A stretch of 64,000 bases of DNA from Homarus americanus (taxonomy: Eukaryota > Arthropoda > Malacostraca > Decapoda > Nephropidae), in the NCBI RefSeq assembly GCF_018991925.1, contig NW_024738608.1, positions 1,914,187 to 1,978,186 of the forward strand, written 5' to 3'. Below, in pieces: positions 35,788-48,784 of this stretch (position 1 is the first letter of the stretch; the number at the start of each line of letters is the position of its first letter). The translations under genes and the position numbers were made by a program. The notes under the pieces were generated by a model. That model saw only the letters and a list, made by a program, of their open reading frames with translations, did not search any database and was not told the origin of the DNA.

Positions 35788-36236
35788 CTCCAGTTGAACG
35801 CACCCACACCGCCTCTCCGTCCATAGGGTTCTTTTTTCTGGTTAATTCTAGATAAACTGACCTTTGTAGTATCTCTTAGCTGTGACCAGTTGAACGCACT
35901 CCGTTCTAATTCCCGTTCAACGCACCCTCTGCTAACCCGTTAAACGCACCCATACCTCCCCGTCCCTTGCGTTCTTTTACCTGGCTGATTTTAGTTGAAC
36001 GCATCGCTATAGAATCGCCTAGATGTCACTGGTTGAACGCACCCACTAGTAGAGTCCAGTTGACCGCAATCTCCTGTATAACTACAGCAGAACGCACCTT
36101 GGATCACTCACTCTCAGTCCAAACCATCCAATCTCCCCTTGGCATCGTTGACTGAACTCACCCTCAACCAGACTCCAAGTGAACGCACCCCATGATTTAA
36201 CGCACCCACAAGCACACTATGACTGAACGCACCTAC
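35788..36236. repeat. Twelve irregularly spaced copies of TTGAACGCACCC
   Basis: Matches start near 35791, 35887, 35912, 35936, 35991, 36031, 36055, 36085, 36150, 36176, 36194 and 36221. Two longer diverged units are visible, with copies 96 bp apart in each (35791/35887 and 35936/36031). The motif is better kept than the sequence between. Function unknown. Confidence 0.7.
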
Positions 36237-36239
36237 CCT

Positions 36240-37335
36240 CGCCTTCCCACACCCTGTCTAGCTATCGACAAAGTCTCAGCGCAATATTAACGCCATATAA
36301 ATAAAACTCATCTTCTATACCGTAGTTTAAGTAAGCCAATTAAATCCGTCTTAACATTACCGAGTTAAAAAGAAGAGGAGATCTTTAACTTACGATCCAT
36401 TAAGACTTCGTACACCAGGATTTTCAAAAGATCTGAGGTAAATTATATTCTACCTCAAGATAAAAAAAAATTAATTTCGACACATTCTCAGGGTAGTTTC
36501 GACTCCATCTTTGTGTCGTAAATCAAGTGAGATAGTTAAATGTGTCCTCACTTTACCATCTGGAGGAGAAATTTACCTTAAGGAACACTGAGTCTCTCCA
36601 CCTCCAACACTGTCCGGGTCACGTATGCAAATTAGACTATTAAAACGACTTAAGAAATTCTCTCCGGTATTTAATCTAATTAGTTGACCGGTAATTACCG
36701 AAGGTAGTTAGTTTTACTGTAATTGGTGATTAACTAAAGGGTTACTCAGCCACTGGACAGATAATATAAAACTTTATAGGCAGTGATACATTATACTCCC
36801 CATCCCTCCCCCCTCCTGCCTCCTGCCTCCCAAACACTATACTAAACACTGAACGAAAACCACTGAAAAACAATGACCTGTGTCCTGGCTTTATTTGAAT
36901 AACTAATTTATAATCTATGAAAAACACAATAAAAGGACACCCTAACTATAAGGAACTTCAAAGCGACAAACAAATACAGTGTTTATTATTTAGTAATGAA
37001 TTTACATCCCAAACCTAACTTAACCAAGCCGCGTACTGTATATATGTGTAGAAAATTACTTCTGTTCAGTTTAGACTCCGATTCACATGGAGTAAACATC
37101 GTGGTCAGGAGAACAGAGAGAGAGAGAGAGGGAGGGAGGGGGGAGGGTGGGAGAACATTATGATCAGGAGAGAGAGATAGAGAGAGAAGGGGGTGGGAGG
37201 TAGGAGAACACGGGTCTCTACTCTAGAAGGAGGACTATTAACCTACTAAGGTCTCGCAGGACACCAATAAGAATCCTCAAGTCTCTTTAACTTTCCCAGA
37301 TCAAAGCCAAGTTTTATTTCTAGTGGAGTGTGGGT
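36240..37335. other. Unique sequence
   Basis: About 1.1 kb, AT-rich, with short GA runs at 37112-37185. No gene, RNA or clear transposon was recognised. Confidence 0.5.
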
Positions 37336-37339
37336 GGAT

Positions 37340-37495
37340 GAGGGTGTGGTGTGTGGCGATGTGGATGCTGTTTGGGGATGTGTGGAGGGGGCGGAAAGGT
37401 GTGGGGGTGGAGAGGTGTGAAGGAGAGGCGGAGATGTGTGAAGGAGGGGCGGAAAGGTGTGAAGGAGGGTGGAAAGGTGTGGAGGAAGGGTATTA
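37340..37495. repeat. G-rich 22-25 bp repeat (GGTGTGAAGGAGGGGCGGAAA)
   Basis: About five imperfect copies. Confidence 0.75.
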
Positions 37496-37719
37496 ATTTG
37501 GAACGGTTCTCAAGTGGTGTGGAGTCGGTCTGTTGTTGAGGTCTATGGAGGCCTGAAGCGGGCTGTGCATCATATGGGGCCCAGTCCGGAGCCAACTGAA
37601 GCTGGCCATTAGAATTGGGGGCCTATGAAAATTGGACCCCATTTAGGCCTCGTAACGGTCTTAAGCAATCTGGAATATTTTGAAGAGATCTGAACAAGTC
37701 TAGACAGGTTTTCAGAAGT

Positions 37720-37930
37720 TTAAATTGGTCTGCATTGGTCTGGAATGCCTTGGAAACGTCCAGAGTGATCTGGAATGCCTTGGAGACGTTTTGAATGGTC
37801 TGGAATGCTTTGGAGACGTCTTGGGTGGTCTGGAATGCCTAGGGAACGTCTTGAGTGGTCTGGCATGCATTGGGGACGTCCTGGGTGGTCTGGAATGCTT
37901 AGGAGAGGTCTTGGTGGGCTGGAGCAGGCG
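37720..37930. repeat. 30-bp minisatellite
   Basis: Seven copies of GGTCTGGAATGCCTTGGAGA plus CGTCTTGAGT. The plus-strand frame with Gly-Leu-Glu-Cys-Leu-Gly repeats is an artefact of the 30-bp period. Confidence 0.92.
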
Positions 37931-38057
37931 TTGGCTGGTCCAGTTCCGTGTTAGGGAAGACTCTTAATGCAGTTACGTAATGTTGTTTTGATATGTAAAG
38001 TAGTTCATGTATTGTTGTGTTTTACGGAGGCGTTCCCCGCAACACTGTAGTGGCGAG

Positions 38058-38140
38058 TGTTGTCTGTGTGTGTGTGTGTGTGTTGTGTATCAGTGTGTTG
38101 TGTATCAGTGTGTTGTGTATCAGTGTGTTGTGTGCTGGTA
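38058..38140. repeat. (GT)n and 15-bp GTGTTGTGTATCAGT repeat
   Basis: A short GT run, then four 15-bp units. Moderate GA-rich sequence follows at 38240-38450 and GTGGGTTGGG-like repeats at 38520-38665. No gene. Confidence 0.85.
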
Positions 38141-39094
38141 TACAGTATACACAGACAGTGACCAAAATACTTCCCCTCCGGCACTTCCCCACAAGGCCTA
38201 TAGTATGAAAAGAGACTCTAAGAGATAACATATATTGAAACGCTTAGAGACGCCAACCAGAACGAGAGAGAGAGAGAGATAGACAAACAATGAGAGAAGA
38301 ATTAAGAGGTCCCACAAGTAAGAGAAAAGGAGAGATAAACAACGATGAGACAGAAAGACACACAAACAATGAGAGATATTAAGGAGATGGAGGAAGTAAG
38401 TCAGAAGGAGACATAAACACTGTGGGAGAGACACTAAGAGAGACATATATTGGGTTAGACTCGGGAGAGGAGACTTACGGTATATTGAGACGTCGGAGGC
38501 AAGAGTACCCGGAAATAGTGTACTGTGGGTTGGGATGTGGGTCCGGTGAGGGAGGTGGTGTGGGCTGTGGGTTCGGTGAGGGAGAGGTGTGGGATGTGGG
38601 TGGTGTGTGGGATAAGTTATGGGTTGGTTGTGGGTTGACTGTGAGTAAGGTGTGGGTTGGGTTGGGGAGGAGTAGGGAGGTAGCTAATGTTAGTTGAGAT
38701 TGGAGAGAGAAAGGGGTAGAGGGGTCAGTATAGGTAAAGAAAGTTGGTAATTACTAAACGAATAAACTGAAAAAAGTATACAGCATATATTCTTCTTATA
38801 TACTTTGATGCTTATTGTCGAAAAAATATATAAACTTTGCAACCTATCTTGTAAACAGAAAATATGTTCCCCTCACCAACACGTATATAACTCCCTAGAT
38901 CAACACGCAAACAAAACTCACCACTGTTTACTACACGTGTAATACAAACAGTAAACAGGTGAGGTAAACTGCGAGAGCAATAACACCCGTGATTGTAATC
39001 TTACTCAAGAAATGTTATTGTCACGTTTACCGGGTGTAATTTTAGCGTTATGTGGCGTTTTATTTATAGGTCGAACAGCTGGTGGTATTTGTGT

Positions 39095-42000
39095 GGGACC
39101 TGGCACTCTGGGGGGGATACTTCAGGTGGCACTGGGGGTACACAGTTCAGGTGGCACTCTGGGGGTATACTTCAGATGGCACTAGGGGTACACAGTTCAG
39201 GTGGCACTCTGAGGTACATTTCAGCATTTCAGGTGTCATTTTGGTACACTATTCAGGTGGCACTCTGAGGGTATACTTCAGGTGGCACTGGGGGGTGTTA
39301 CACAGTTCAGGTGGTACTCTGGGGGTATACTTCCAGATGGCACTGGGGTACACAGTTCAGGTGGCACTCTGGGGATATACTTCCAGATGGCACTGGGGGT
39401 ACACACAGTTCAGGTGGCACTCTGGGGGTATACTTCAGATGGCACTGGGGGTACACAGTTCGGGTGGCACTCTGGGGTATACTTCAGATGGCACTAGGGA
39501 ATTTTACAGTTCAGGTGGCACTCTGGTATACTTCAGGTGGCACTAGGGGTACCTGGTTCAGGTGGCACTCTGGGGGTATACTTCCGGGTGGCACTGAGGT
39601 GCACCCCAGTTCAGGTGGCACTCTGGGGGGGTATACTTCAAGGTGGCACTGAGGGGTGCCACAGTTCAGGTGGCACTCTGGGGTATACTTCAAGGTGGCA
39701 CTAGGGGGTACAGTTCAGGTGGCACTCTGAGGGGTATACTTCCAGATATAGCACTAGAAATTACAGTTCAGGTAGCACTCTGGGGTATACTTCAGGTGGC
39801 ACTGGGGGTACAGTTCAGGTGTAGCACTCTGGGGGTATACTTCAGGTGGCACTCACAGGAGTACATTTCAACATTTCAGGTGTCATTTTGGGGTACACTA
39901 TTCGGTGGCACTCTGGGGGTATACTGAGTGGCACTCTGGGGTATACTTCAGGTGGCACTGAAATTTTACAGTTCAGGTGGCACTCACAGAATTTATACTT
40001 CAGGTGGCACTAGGGGGTACGTTCCCAGTTCAGGTGGCACTCAGGGGTATACTTCAGGTGGCACTGGGAGTACACAGTTCAGGTGGCACTCTGGGGGTAT
40101 ACTTCAGGTGGCACTCTGAGGTACATTCAGCATTTCAGGTGTCATTTTGGGGTACACTATTCAGGTGGCACTCTGGGGGTATACTTCAGGTGGCACTAGG
40201 GTACACAGTTCAGGTGGTACTCTGGGGGTATACTTCAGATGGCACTGAGGGTACACACAGTTCAGGTGGCACTCTGGGGTATACTTCAGGTGGCACTGGG
40301 GGTACCCGGGGGTGGCACTCTGGGGGTATACTTCAGGTAGCACTGGGGGTACACAGTTCAGGTGGCACTCTGGGGTATACTTCAGGTGGCACTGGGGTTA
40401 CACAGTTCAGGTGGCACTCTGGGGGGTATACTTCGGAAAAGGTGGCACTGGGGGTACACAGTTCAGGTGGCACTCTGGGGTATACTTCAGGTAGCACTGG
40501 GGGTACTGGTCAGGTGGCACTCTGGGGGTATACTTCAGGTGGCACTGGAATTTACAGTTCGGGTGGCACTCTGGGGTATACTTCAGGTAGCACACTGGGG
40601 AACCACACACACCAGTTCAGGTGGCACTCTGGGGGCCCAGCCACTTCCAGGTGGCACTAGGGAATACACAGTTCGGGTGGCACTCTGGGGGTATACTTCC
40701 AGGTGGCACTGAGTGCCACAGTTCAGGTGTTGGCACTCTGGGGGTATACTTCAGGTGGCACTGGGGGTACTGTGGATTCAGGTGGCACTCTGGGGTATAC
40801 TTCAGGTGGCACTGGGGGTACACAGTTCAAGGTGGCACTCTGGGGGGTATACACAGGTGGCACTGGGGGTGCCTGGTCCAGGTGGCACTCAGGGGTATAC
40901 TTCCAGGTGGCACTGGGGGTACCCACAGTTCAGGTGGCACTCTGGGGGTATACTTCGGGTGGCACTGGGGGGTACAGTTCAGGTGGCACTCTGATATACT
41001 TCAGGTGGCACTGAGTACACAGTTCAGGTGGCACTCTGGGGGTATACTTCAGGTGGCACTGAAGGGTACACAGTTCAGGTGGCACTCTGGGGTATACTTC
41101 AGGTGGCACTGGTACACAGTTCAGGTGGCACTCTGGGGTATACTTCAGGTGGACACTGGGGTACACAGTTCAGGTGGCACTCTGGGGATATACTTCAGGT
41201 GGCACTGAGAATACACAGTTCAGGCACTCTGGGGGTATACTTCAGGTGGCACTAGGGGAAACAGTTCAGGTGGCACTCTGGGGTATACTTCAGGTGGCAC
41301 TGGGGGTACCAGTTCAGGTGGCACTCTGGGGGTATACTTCAGGTGGCACTGGGGGTACAGTTCAGGTGGCACTCTGGGGGTATACTTCAGGTGGCACTGG
41401 GGTACAGTTCAGGTGGCACTCTGGGGGTATACTTCAGGTGGCACTGGGGACACAGTTCAGGTGGCACTGGGGGTATACTTCAGGTGGCACTGGGGTACAG
41501 TTCAGGTGGCACTCTGGGGGGTTACTTCAGGTGGCACTGGGGATACCAGTTCAGGTGGCACTGGGGGTATACTTCAGGTGGCACTGAGGTACACGGTTCA
41601 GGTGGCACTCTGGGGTATACTTCAGGTACAGGTGCCAGTTCAGGTGGCACTCTGGGGTGCTGGGACCAGACACAGTTCAGGTGGCACTCTGGGGGATATA
41701 CTTCAGGTGGCACTGGGGACACAGTTCAGGTGGCACTCTGGGGATATACTTCAGGTGGCACTGAGGTGCCAGTTCAGGTGGCACTCTGGGGATATACTTC
41801 AGGTGGCACTGAGGGTACCAGTTCAGGTGGCACTCTGGGGGTATACTTCAGGTGGCACTGAAACAGTTCAGGTGGCACTCTGGGGTATACTTCAGGTGGC
41901 ACTGAGGTCAGTTCAGGTGGCACTCTGGGGATATACTTCAGGTGGCACTGAGGTACACAGTTCAGGTGGCACTCTGGGGATAACTTCAGGTGGCACTGGG

Positions 42001-45000
42001 GTACACAGTTCAGGTGGCACTCTGGGGATATACTTCAGGTGGCACTGGGGGGTACACAGTTCAGGTGGCACTCTGGGGTATACTGGTGGCACTGGGGGTA
42101 CACAGTTCAGGTGGCACTCTGGGGATATACTTCAGGTGGCACTGAGGGGTACACAGTTCAGGTGGCACTCTGGGGTATACTTCAGGTGGCACTGGGGTAC
42201 ACAGTTCAGGTGGCACTCTGGGGGTATACTTCAGGTGGCACTGGGGATCACAGTTCAGGTGGCACTCTGGGGATATACTCAGGTGGCACTGGGGATACAG
42301 TTCAGGTGGCACTCTGGGGATATACTTCAGGTGGCACTGGGGTACACAGTTAGGTGGCACTCTGGGGATATACTCAGGTGGCACTGGTGCACAGTTCAGG
42401 TGCTCTGGGGGATATACTTCAGGTGGCACTGAGGTACACACAGTTCAGGTGGCACTCTGGGGATATACTTCAGGTGCACTGAGGGGTACAGTTCAGGTGG
42501 CCTCTGGGGATATACTTCAGGTGGCACACTGGGGTCACAGTTCAGGTGGCACTCTGGGGTATACTTCAGGTGGCACTGAGATTACAGTTCAGGTGGCACT
42601 CTGGGTACTTCAGGTGGCACTGAGGGTACAGTTCAGGTGGCACTCTGGGGGTATACTTCAGGTGGCACTGGGGGTACAGTTCGGGTGGCACTCTGGGGTA
42701 CTCAGATGGCACTGGGGCACAGTTCAGGTGGTACTCTGGGGTATACTTCAGGTGGCACTGAGGGTACACAGTTCAGGTGGTACTCTGGGGGTATTATCCA
42801 GGTGGCACTGAGGTGCACAGTTCAGGTGGCACTCTGGGGGTATACTTCAGGTGGCACTGAGGGTACACAGTTCAGGTGGTACTCTGGGGGTATACTTCAG
42901 GTGGCACACTGAAATACACAGTTCAGGTGGCCTCTGGGGTATACTTCAGGTGGCACTGAGGTACACAGTTCAGGTGGCACTCTGGGGGTATACTTCAGGT
43001 GGCACTGAGGGTACCAGTTCAGGTGGTACTCTGGGGTATACTTCAGGTGGCACTGGTACACAGTTCAGGTGGCACTCTGGGGGTATACTTCAGGTGGCAC
43101 TGAGGGTACAGTTCAGGTGGCACTCTGGGGTATACTTCAGGTGGCACTGAGACAGTTCAGGTGGTACTCTGGGGTATACTTCAGGTGGCACTGAGGGTAC
43201 AGTTCAGGTGGCACTCTGGGGTATACTTCAGGTGGCACTGAGGGTACCAGTTCAGGTGGCACTCTGGGGGTATACTTCAGGTGGCACACTGGGGATACTT
43301 CAGGTGGCACACTGGTACACAGTTCAGGTGGCACTCTGGGGGTATACTTCCAGTGGCACTGAGGACAGTTCAGGTGGCACTCTGGGGGTATACTCAGGTG
43401 GCACTAGGGTACACAGTTCAGGTGGTACTCTGGGGTATACTTCAGGTGGCACTGACAGTTCAGGTGGCACTCTGGGGTATACTTCAGGTGGCACTGAGGC
43501 TAGTTCAGGTGGCATTCTGGGATATACTTCAGGTGGCACTGGGGTACACAGTTCAGGTGGCACTCTGGGGATATACTTCAGGTGGCACTGAGGTGCACAG
43601 TTCAGGTGGCACTCTGGGGGTATACTTCAGGTGGCACTGGGGGTACACAGTTCAGGTGGCACACTGGGGACACACAGTTCAGGTGGCACTCTGGGGGTAT
43701 ACTTCAGGTGGCACTGAGGGTACACAGTTCAGGTGGCACTCTGGGGTATCTTCAGGTGGCACTGGGGTACACAGTTCAGGTGGCACTCTGGGGTATACTT
43801 CAGGTGGCACTGGGGATACACAGTTCAGGTGGCACTCTGGGGGTATACTTCAGGTGGCACTGAGGGTACAGTTCAGGTGGCACTCTGGGGGTATACTACA
43901 GGTGGCACTAGGGTACACAGTTCAGGTGGCACTCTGGGGGTATACTTCAGGTGGCACTGGGGTACACACAGTTCAGGTGGCACTCTGGGGTATACACAGG
44001 TGGCACTGAGGGCACACAGTTCAGGTGGCACTCTGGGGGTATACTACAGGTGGCACTAGAGTCACAGTTCAGGTGGCACTCTGGGGTATACTTCAGGTGG
44101 CACTGAGGGGTCACACAGTTCAGGTGGCACTCTGGGGTATACTACAGGTGGCACTAGGGTGCCACAGTTCAGGTGGTACTCTGGGGGTATACTTCAGGTG
44201 GCACTGAGGGTACACAGTTCAGGTGGCACTCTGGGGGTTACACTCAGGTGGCACTGAGGGCACAGTTCAGGTGGCACTCTGGGGCACAGGCACTAGGGGT
44301 CCACAGTTCAGGTGGTACTCTGGGGGTATACTTCAGGTGGCACTGGGGTACACAGTTCAGGTGGCACTGGGGTATACTTCAGGTGGCACTGAGGGCCACA
44401 GTTCAGGTGGCACTCTTATACTACAGGTGGCACTAGGGTAACACAGTTCAGGTGGCACTCTGGGGTATACTTCAGGCACGAAACACAGTTCAGGTGGCAT
44501 TCTGGGATATACTTCAGGTGGCACTGAGGGTACACAGTTCAGGTGGCACTCTGGGGGTATACTACTACAGGCACTAGGGCACACAGTTCAGGTGGTACTC
44601 TGGGGGTATACCAGGTGGCACTGAGGTACACAGTTCAGGCACTCTGGGGTATACTACAGGTGGCACTAGGGGTACACAGTTCAGGTGGCACTCTGGGGGC
44701 ACTTCAGGTGGCACTGGGGGCACACAGTTCAGGTGGTACTTGGGGGTATACTTCAGGCACTGAGGGCACACAGGTGGCACTCTGAAATTTATACACAGGT
44801 GTGGGGTACAATTCAGTGGTACTCTGGGGTATACTTCAAAAGGTGGCACTGAGGTACACAGTTCAGGTGGCACTCTGGGGTATACCAGGTAGCTAAAGGT
44901 ACTGATTCCAGTGGCACTCTGGAGTGCTCTTCAGGTGGCACCAAATTTTGGTTCAGGTGGTACTCTGAGGTATACTTCCAGGTGGCACTGGTGCCTGGTT

Positions 45001-46905
45001 CAGGTGGCACTCTGAGGTATACTTCAGGTGAAACTGATTTGGTTCAGGTGGCATTCTGGGGATATACTTCAGGTGGCACTGGGAGTCCCCAGTTCAGGTG
45101 CTCTGGGGGTGCTCTTCAGGTGGCACTGGGTGCCACAGTTCAGGTGGCACTCTGGGGGTATGCTAAGGTGGCACTGGGGGGAGTGCCTGGTTCAGGTGGC
45201 ACTCTGGGGGTATACTTCAAGGTGGCACTGGGGTACAGTTCAGGTGGCACTCTGGGGGTATACTTCAGGTGGCACTAATTACACAGTTCAGGTGGCACTC
45301 TGAGGTATACTTCAGGTGGCGAGAATTACAGGTTCAGGTGGCACTCTGGTGGCACTGATTCTCAGGTGGCACTCTGGGGTATACTTCCAGGTGGCACTGG
45401 GGATACAGATCAGGTGGCACTCTGAAACCAGGTGGCACTGAGATTTGGTTCAGGTGGCACTCTGGGGATATACTTCAGGTGGCACTGGGGATGCACAGTT
45501 CAGGTGGCACTCCTGGGTATACTTCAGGTGGCACTGAGGGTACACAGTTCAGGTGGCACTCTGGGGTATACTTGGGTGGCACTGAGGTGCCCCACAAGTT
45601 CAGGTGGCATTCTGGGGATATGCTTCAGGTGGCACTGGGGTGCCACAGTTCAGGTGGCCTCCTGAAAAATTTATGCTGGTGGCACTGAGAAATTACTGGT
45701 CAGGTGGCACTCTGGGGATATACTTCAGGTGCTGAAATTACAGTTCAGGTGGCTCTGGGTATACTTCAGGTGGCACTGGGGTACAGTTCAGGTGGCACTC
45801 TGGGGGTATACTTCAAGGTGGCACGGTACACAGTTCAGGTGGCACTCTGAGGTATACTTCAGGTGGCACTGAGGATACAGTTCAGGTAACTCTGGGGGTA
45901 TACTTCAGGTGGCACAGTGCACAGTTCAGGTGGCACTCTGGGGTACTTCAGGTGGCATGGGGATACGGTCAGGTGGCACTCTGGGGGTATACTTCAGGTG
46001 GCACTGGGGGTACACAGTTCATTTCTGGGGGCCAGGCACTGGGGCTTTGGTGGGTAACTCTGGGGTATACTCAGGTGGCACTGGGGAATTACAGTTGGGT
46101 GGCACTCTGGGGGTATACTTCAGGTGGCACTGAGGTACCTGATTCCAGGTGGCCTCCTGAGAATTTATAGGTGGCACAGAGTGCCTGGTTAGGTGGCACT
46201 CTGGTGTACTTCAGGTGGCATAAGGGATACCTGATTCAGGTGGCACTTTCTGGGGATATAGCAAGGTGGCACTGAGGTCCCTGGTTCAGGTGGCACTCTG
46301 AGGACCTACTTCAGGGTGGCACTGAAATTACAGTTCAGGTGGCATCTGGGGATGTAAGGTGGCACTGGGGGTGCAGTTCAGGTGAGCCTCTGGGGATATA
46401 CTTCAGGTGGCACTGAGGTACTGGTTCAGGTGGCACTCTGGGGTATCGCCAGGTGGCACTGAGGTACAGTTCAGGAGTGGCATTCTGGGGATATGCTTCA
46501 GGTGGCACTGAAATTCCCCCTGATTCAGGTGGCACTCCTGGGGATATACTTCAGGAGTGGCACTGAGAATTGCAGTTCAGGTGGCACTCTGGGGTATGTC
46601 AGGTGGCAGAGTGCAGTTCAGCACTCTGGGGATATGGTGGCACAGAGTTGCAATTCAGGTGGCACTCTGGGGTGTAACTCAGGTGGCACTGAATTACAGT
46701 TCAGGTGGCAGGTGTAAGCTGGGTGGCACAGGACACAGTTCAGGTGGCATTCGGGGATATACCAGGTGGCACTGGCAGTTCAGTGGCACTCTGGGGTATA
46801 CTTCAGGTGGCACTACAGTTCAGGTGGCACCTGGGGATATACTTCAGGTGGCACTGGGGCACACATTCAGGTGGCACTCTGGGGGTATACTCAGATGGTA
46901 CTCTG
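39095..46905. repeat. 7.8-kb satellite, dimeric unit of about 45-50 bp
   Basis: The largest array in the window, about 160 copies. Each unit has two related halves: CAGTTCAGGTGGCACTCTGG plus GGTATA, and CTTCAGGTGGCACTGGGG plus TACA. Length varies by single-base indels and missing halves. The array is most regular at 41-44 kb and degenerates after 44.7 kb toward the right edge. All open frames here (up to 339 residues, plus strand) are translations of the repeat. It ends sharply near 46905. Unique sequence precedes it at 38670-39090. Confidence 0.97.
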
Positions 46906-47018
46906 GGGATACTGCCACTCTCCACACCCCGTAATAACTCTGATTATTTTGTTTTATAGTTTTTGTCCCACACGAAACTCCCAGCGGTATATAATTGTTT
47001 TTATAACTGTCTTGTAAA

Positions 47019-47019
<1 letters not shown>

Positions 47020-47050
<31 letters not shown>

Positions 47051-47065
47051 TGAGTGTGAGTGTGT

Positions 47066-47112
<47 letters not shown>

Positions 47113-47127
47113 TGTGAGTGTGTGTGT

Positions 47128-47170
<43 letters not shown>

Positions 47171-47183
47171 GGTGTGTGTGTGT

Positions 47184-47228
<45 letters not shown>

Positions 47229-47329
47229 TGTGAAGTGTGTGTGTGTGTGTGTGAGTGTGTGTGTGAGTGTGAGGTGTGTGTGTGTGTGTGTGAGTGTGTG
47301 TGTGTGTGAGTGTGAGTGTGTGTGTGTGT

Positions 47330-47378
<49 letters not shown>

Positions 47379-47383
47379 TGTGG

Positions 47384-47445
<62 letters not shown>

Positions 47446-47499
47446 TGTGAGTGTGTGTATGTGTGTGTGAGGTGTGTGTGAGTGTGAGTGTGTGTGTGT

Positions 47500-47573
<74 letters not shown>

Positions 47574-47602
47574 GTGTGAGTGTGTGTGTGTGTGTGTGTG
47601 TA
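47020..47602. repeat. (GT)n array with GAGTGTGA interruptions
   Basis: About 580 bp of GT with regular GAGT variants, giving a higher-order pattern. Cys/Val and Thr/His frames are artefacts. Confidence 0.96.
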
Positions 47603-47644
47603 AAATGTTTTATTTCTACTTTTGTTTTTGAAATATTATCCAAT

Positions 47645-47701
47645 TGTTAGGTTAATCATCAGGTAAAAATAAACTAAGGTGTTTAATCTTCAGGTGATCC
47701 G
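47645..47701. mobile_element. Foldback element, right arm only
   Basis: TTAATCATCAGGTAAAAATA, then GTTTAATCTTCAGGTGATCC. There is no left arm; the (GT)n array lies in its place. Confidence 0.65.
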
Positions 47702-47819
47702 ATTTATGTGTTAAGAGTAATATTGTCAGCCCACCACTAGGTCAAGGTTGTCGCCCCCCCACACACACACACGCGCGCGCCCTGTAATTTCCCCTCGTGA
47801 GTCTGGCCAGCCCTGGAAG

Positions 47820-47932
47820 TCATACTGGCTTCGTAATTTCATCAATCCACCTGGTGGCTGGCGTTCTTCTGAGGCTTTTCTTATCTCGTGGGATCCAATC
47901 GAGACTCTCCTTGGTGCCAGCGGTTCCTATTG
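47820..47932 (-). pseudogene. LINE relic (RTE-like C-terminal motif)
   Basis: The minus strand reads SLDWIPRDKKSLRRTPATRW followed by IDEITKPV and then a stop. The pattern W-x-PR-x(n)-R-x-PATRW-x-D-E/D is the hallmark C-terminus of RTE-like endonuclease-reverse transcriptases. Only about 37 residues remain. The plus-strand frame here (SPRESGQPWKSYWLRNF...) is its antisense shadow. Confidence 0.6.
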
Positions 47933-48184
47933 ACTCTGTTGACCCTTCAGTGAGTCAGTAAGTCCTCCTCACTGTAGCATCACCTCACGTCAAGACATTA
48001 TTTGTTTGTTTGTATGAGATCTCGTCCATTCATGCCTCCCTCTATCTCTTATGACTCTTTCGCTTTATTCTCTTAAGTAACATAAGATTTCATTTTATAT
48101 TTGTTATGTTATCTCCAAGAGACACTTCCATGTGATATTACTGGCATTACACGGAGTTCATACACTGTTTTATAAAGACAAGAG

Positions 48185-48505
48185 CTGCAGGGGCTGGGGG
48201 TAGTGTGGAGAGCTTGACCGGCGGGAAACAGGAAGAGGTGCAAATATGGGTAGAATCTACGCGTTCATTGGTCGTTCTTCATAATGACGTCAGCCAATGT
48301 TTACTTCCACACGTGACGTAACAATCTACTCCAGCTTAATCTAATCTAAACGTAACGTAACGTAACCTAATCCTAAGCTTAAAATTCTAACTTAACTCGA
48401 GCTCGACGTAACATTCTAACATTAATCCAACCAATGCCTGGGACGGACACCATCTACGTCACAGCGGGGAAGACCAATCAGCGCACACCACCCGTATACG
48501 CGTAG
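48185..48505. promoter_or_regulatory. Promoter-like cluster of CCAAT, CRE and E-box motifs
   Basis: In about 210 bp there are ATTGG (48267), the full CRE palindrome TGACGTCA (48285-48292), CCAAT (48294 and 48431), CACGTG followed by a CRE half (48310-48319), a CGTCA half (about 48457) and CCAAT (48474). No gene start was recognised nearby, so the role is speculative. TATA and initiator elements were not assigned. Confidence 0.3.
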
Positions 48506-48784
48506 GTCCTGCCAAATAGTTCCCGGATTAACCCTCTGAGCCTGGGATGGGGTGATGGGTAGGGGAGTGGGGGGGGGGAGATGGCTCACTCGGCCGGGGG
48601 AAGGTGCAAATTGGATGTAAATTGGAGGAGAAATGGAAGCATTAGCCCGAATGAGGGACAAATTTCATGGATCGAGACGTCAAACGCTCTCTACCTCGGC
48701 GAAGAATCGAAATCGAAATTAAATTAATAACGAATTGTCGGCTTCCACGTTCACAACACATCAAGGTATTCAAAGGTTTTATAC

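Noticed and set aside
39095..46905. Many plus-strand open frames up to 339 residues rich in QVALWG and SGGTLG
   Set aside because: They follow the satellite period, hop between frames at indels and have no domain; they are translations of the repeat.
47134..47643. Cys-Val and Thr-His frames up to 229 residues
   Set aside because: (GT)n array translation.
47748..47933. Plus-strand 61-residue frame with natural-looking composition
   Set aside because: The opposite strand carries a recognisable LINE C-terminal motif; the plus frame is its shadow.
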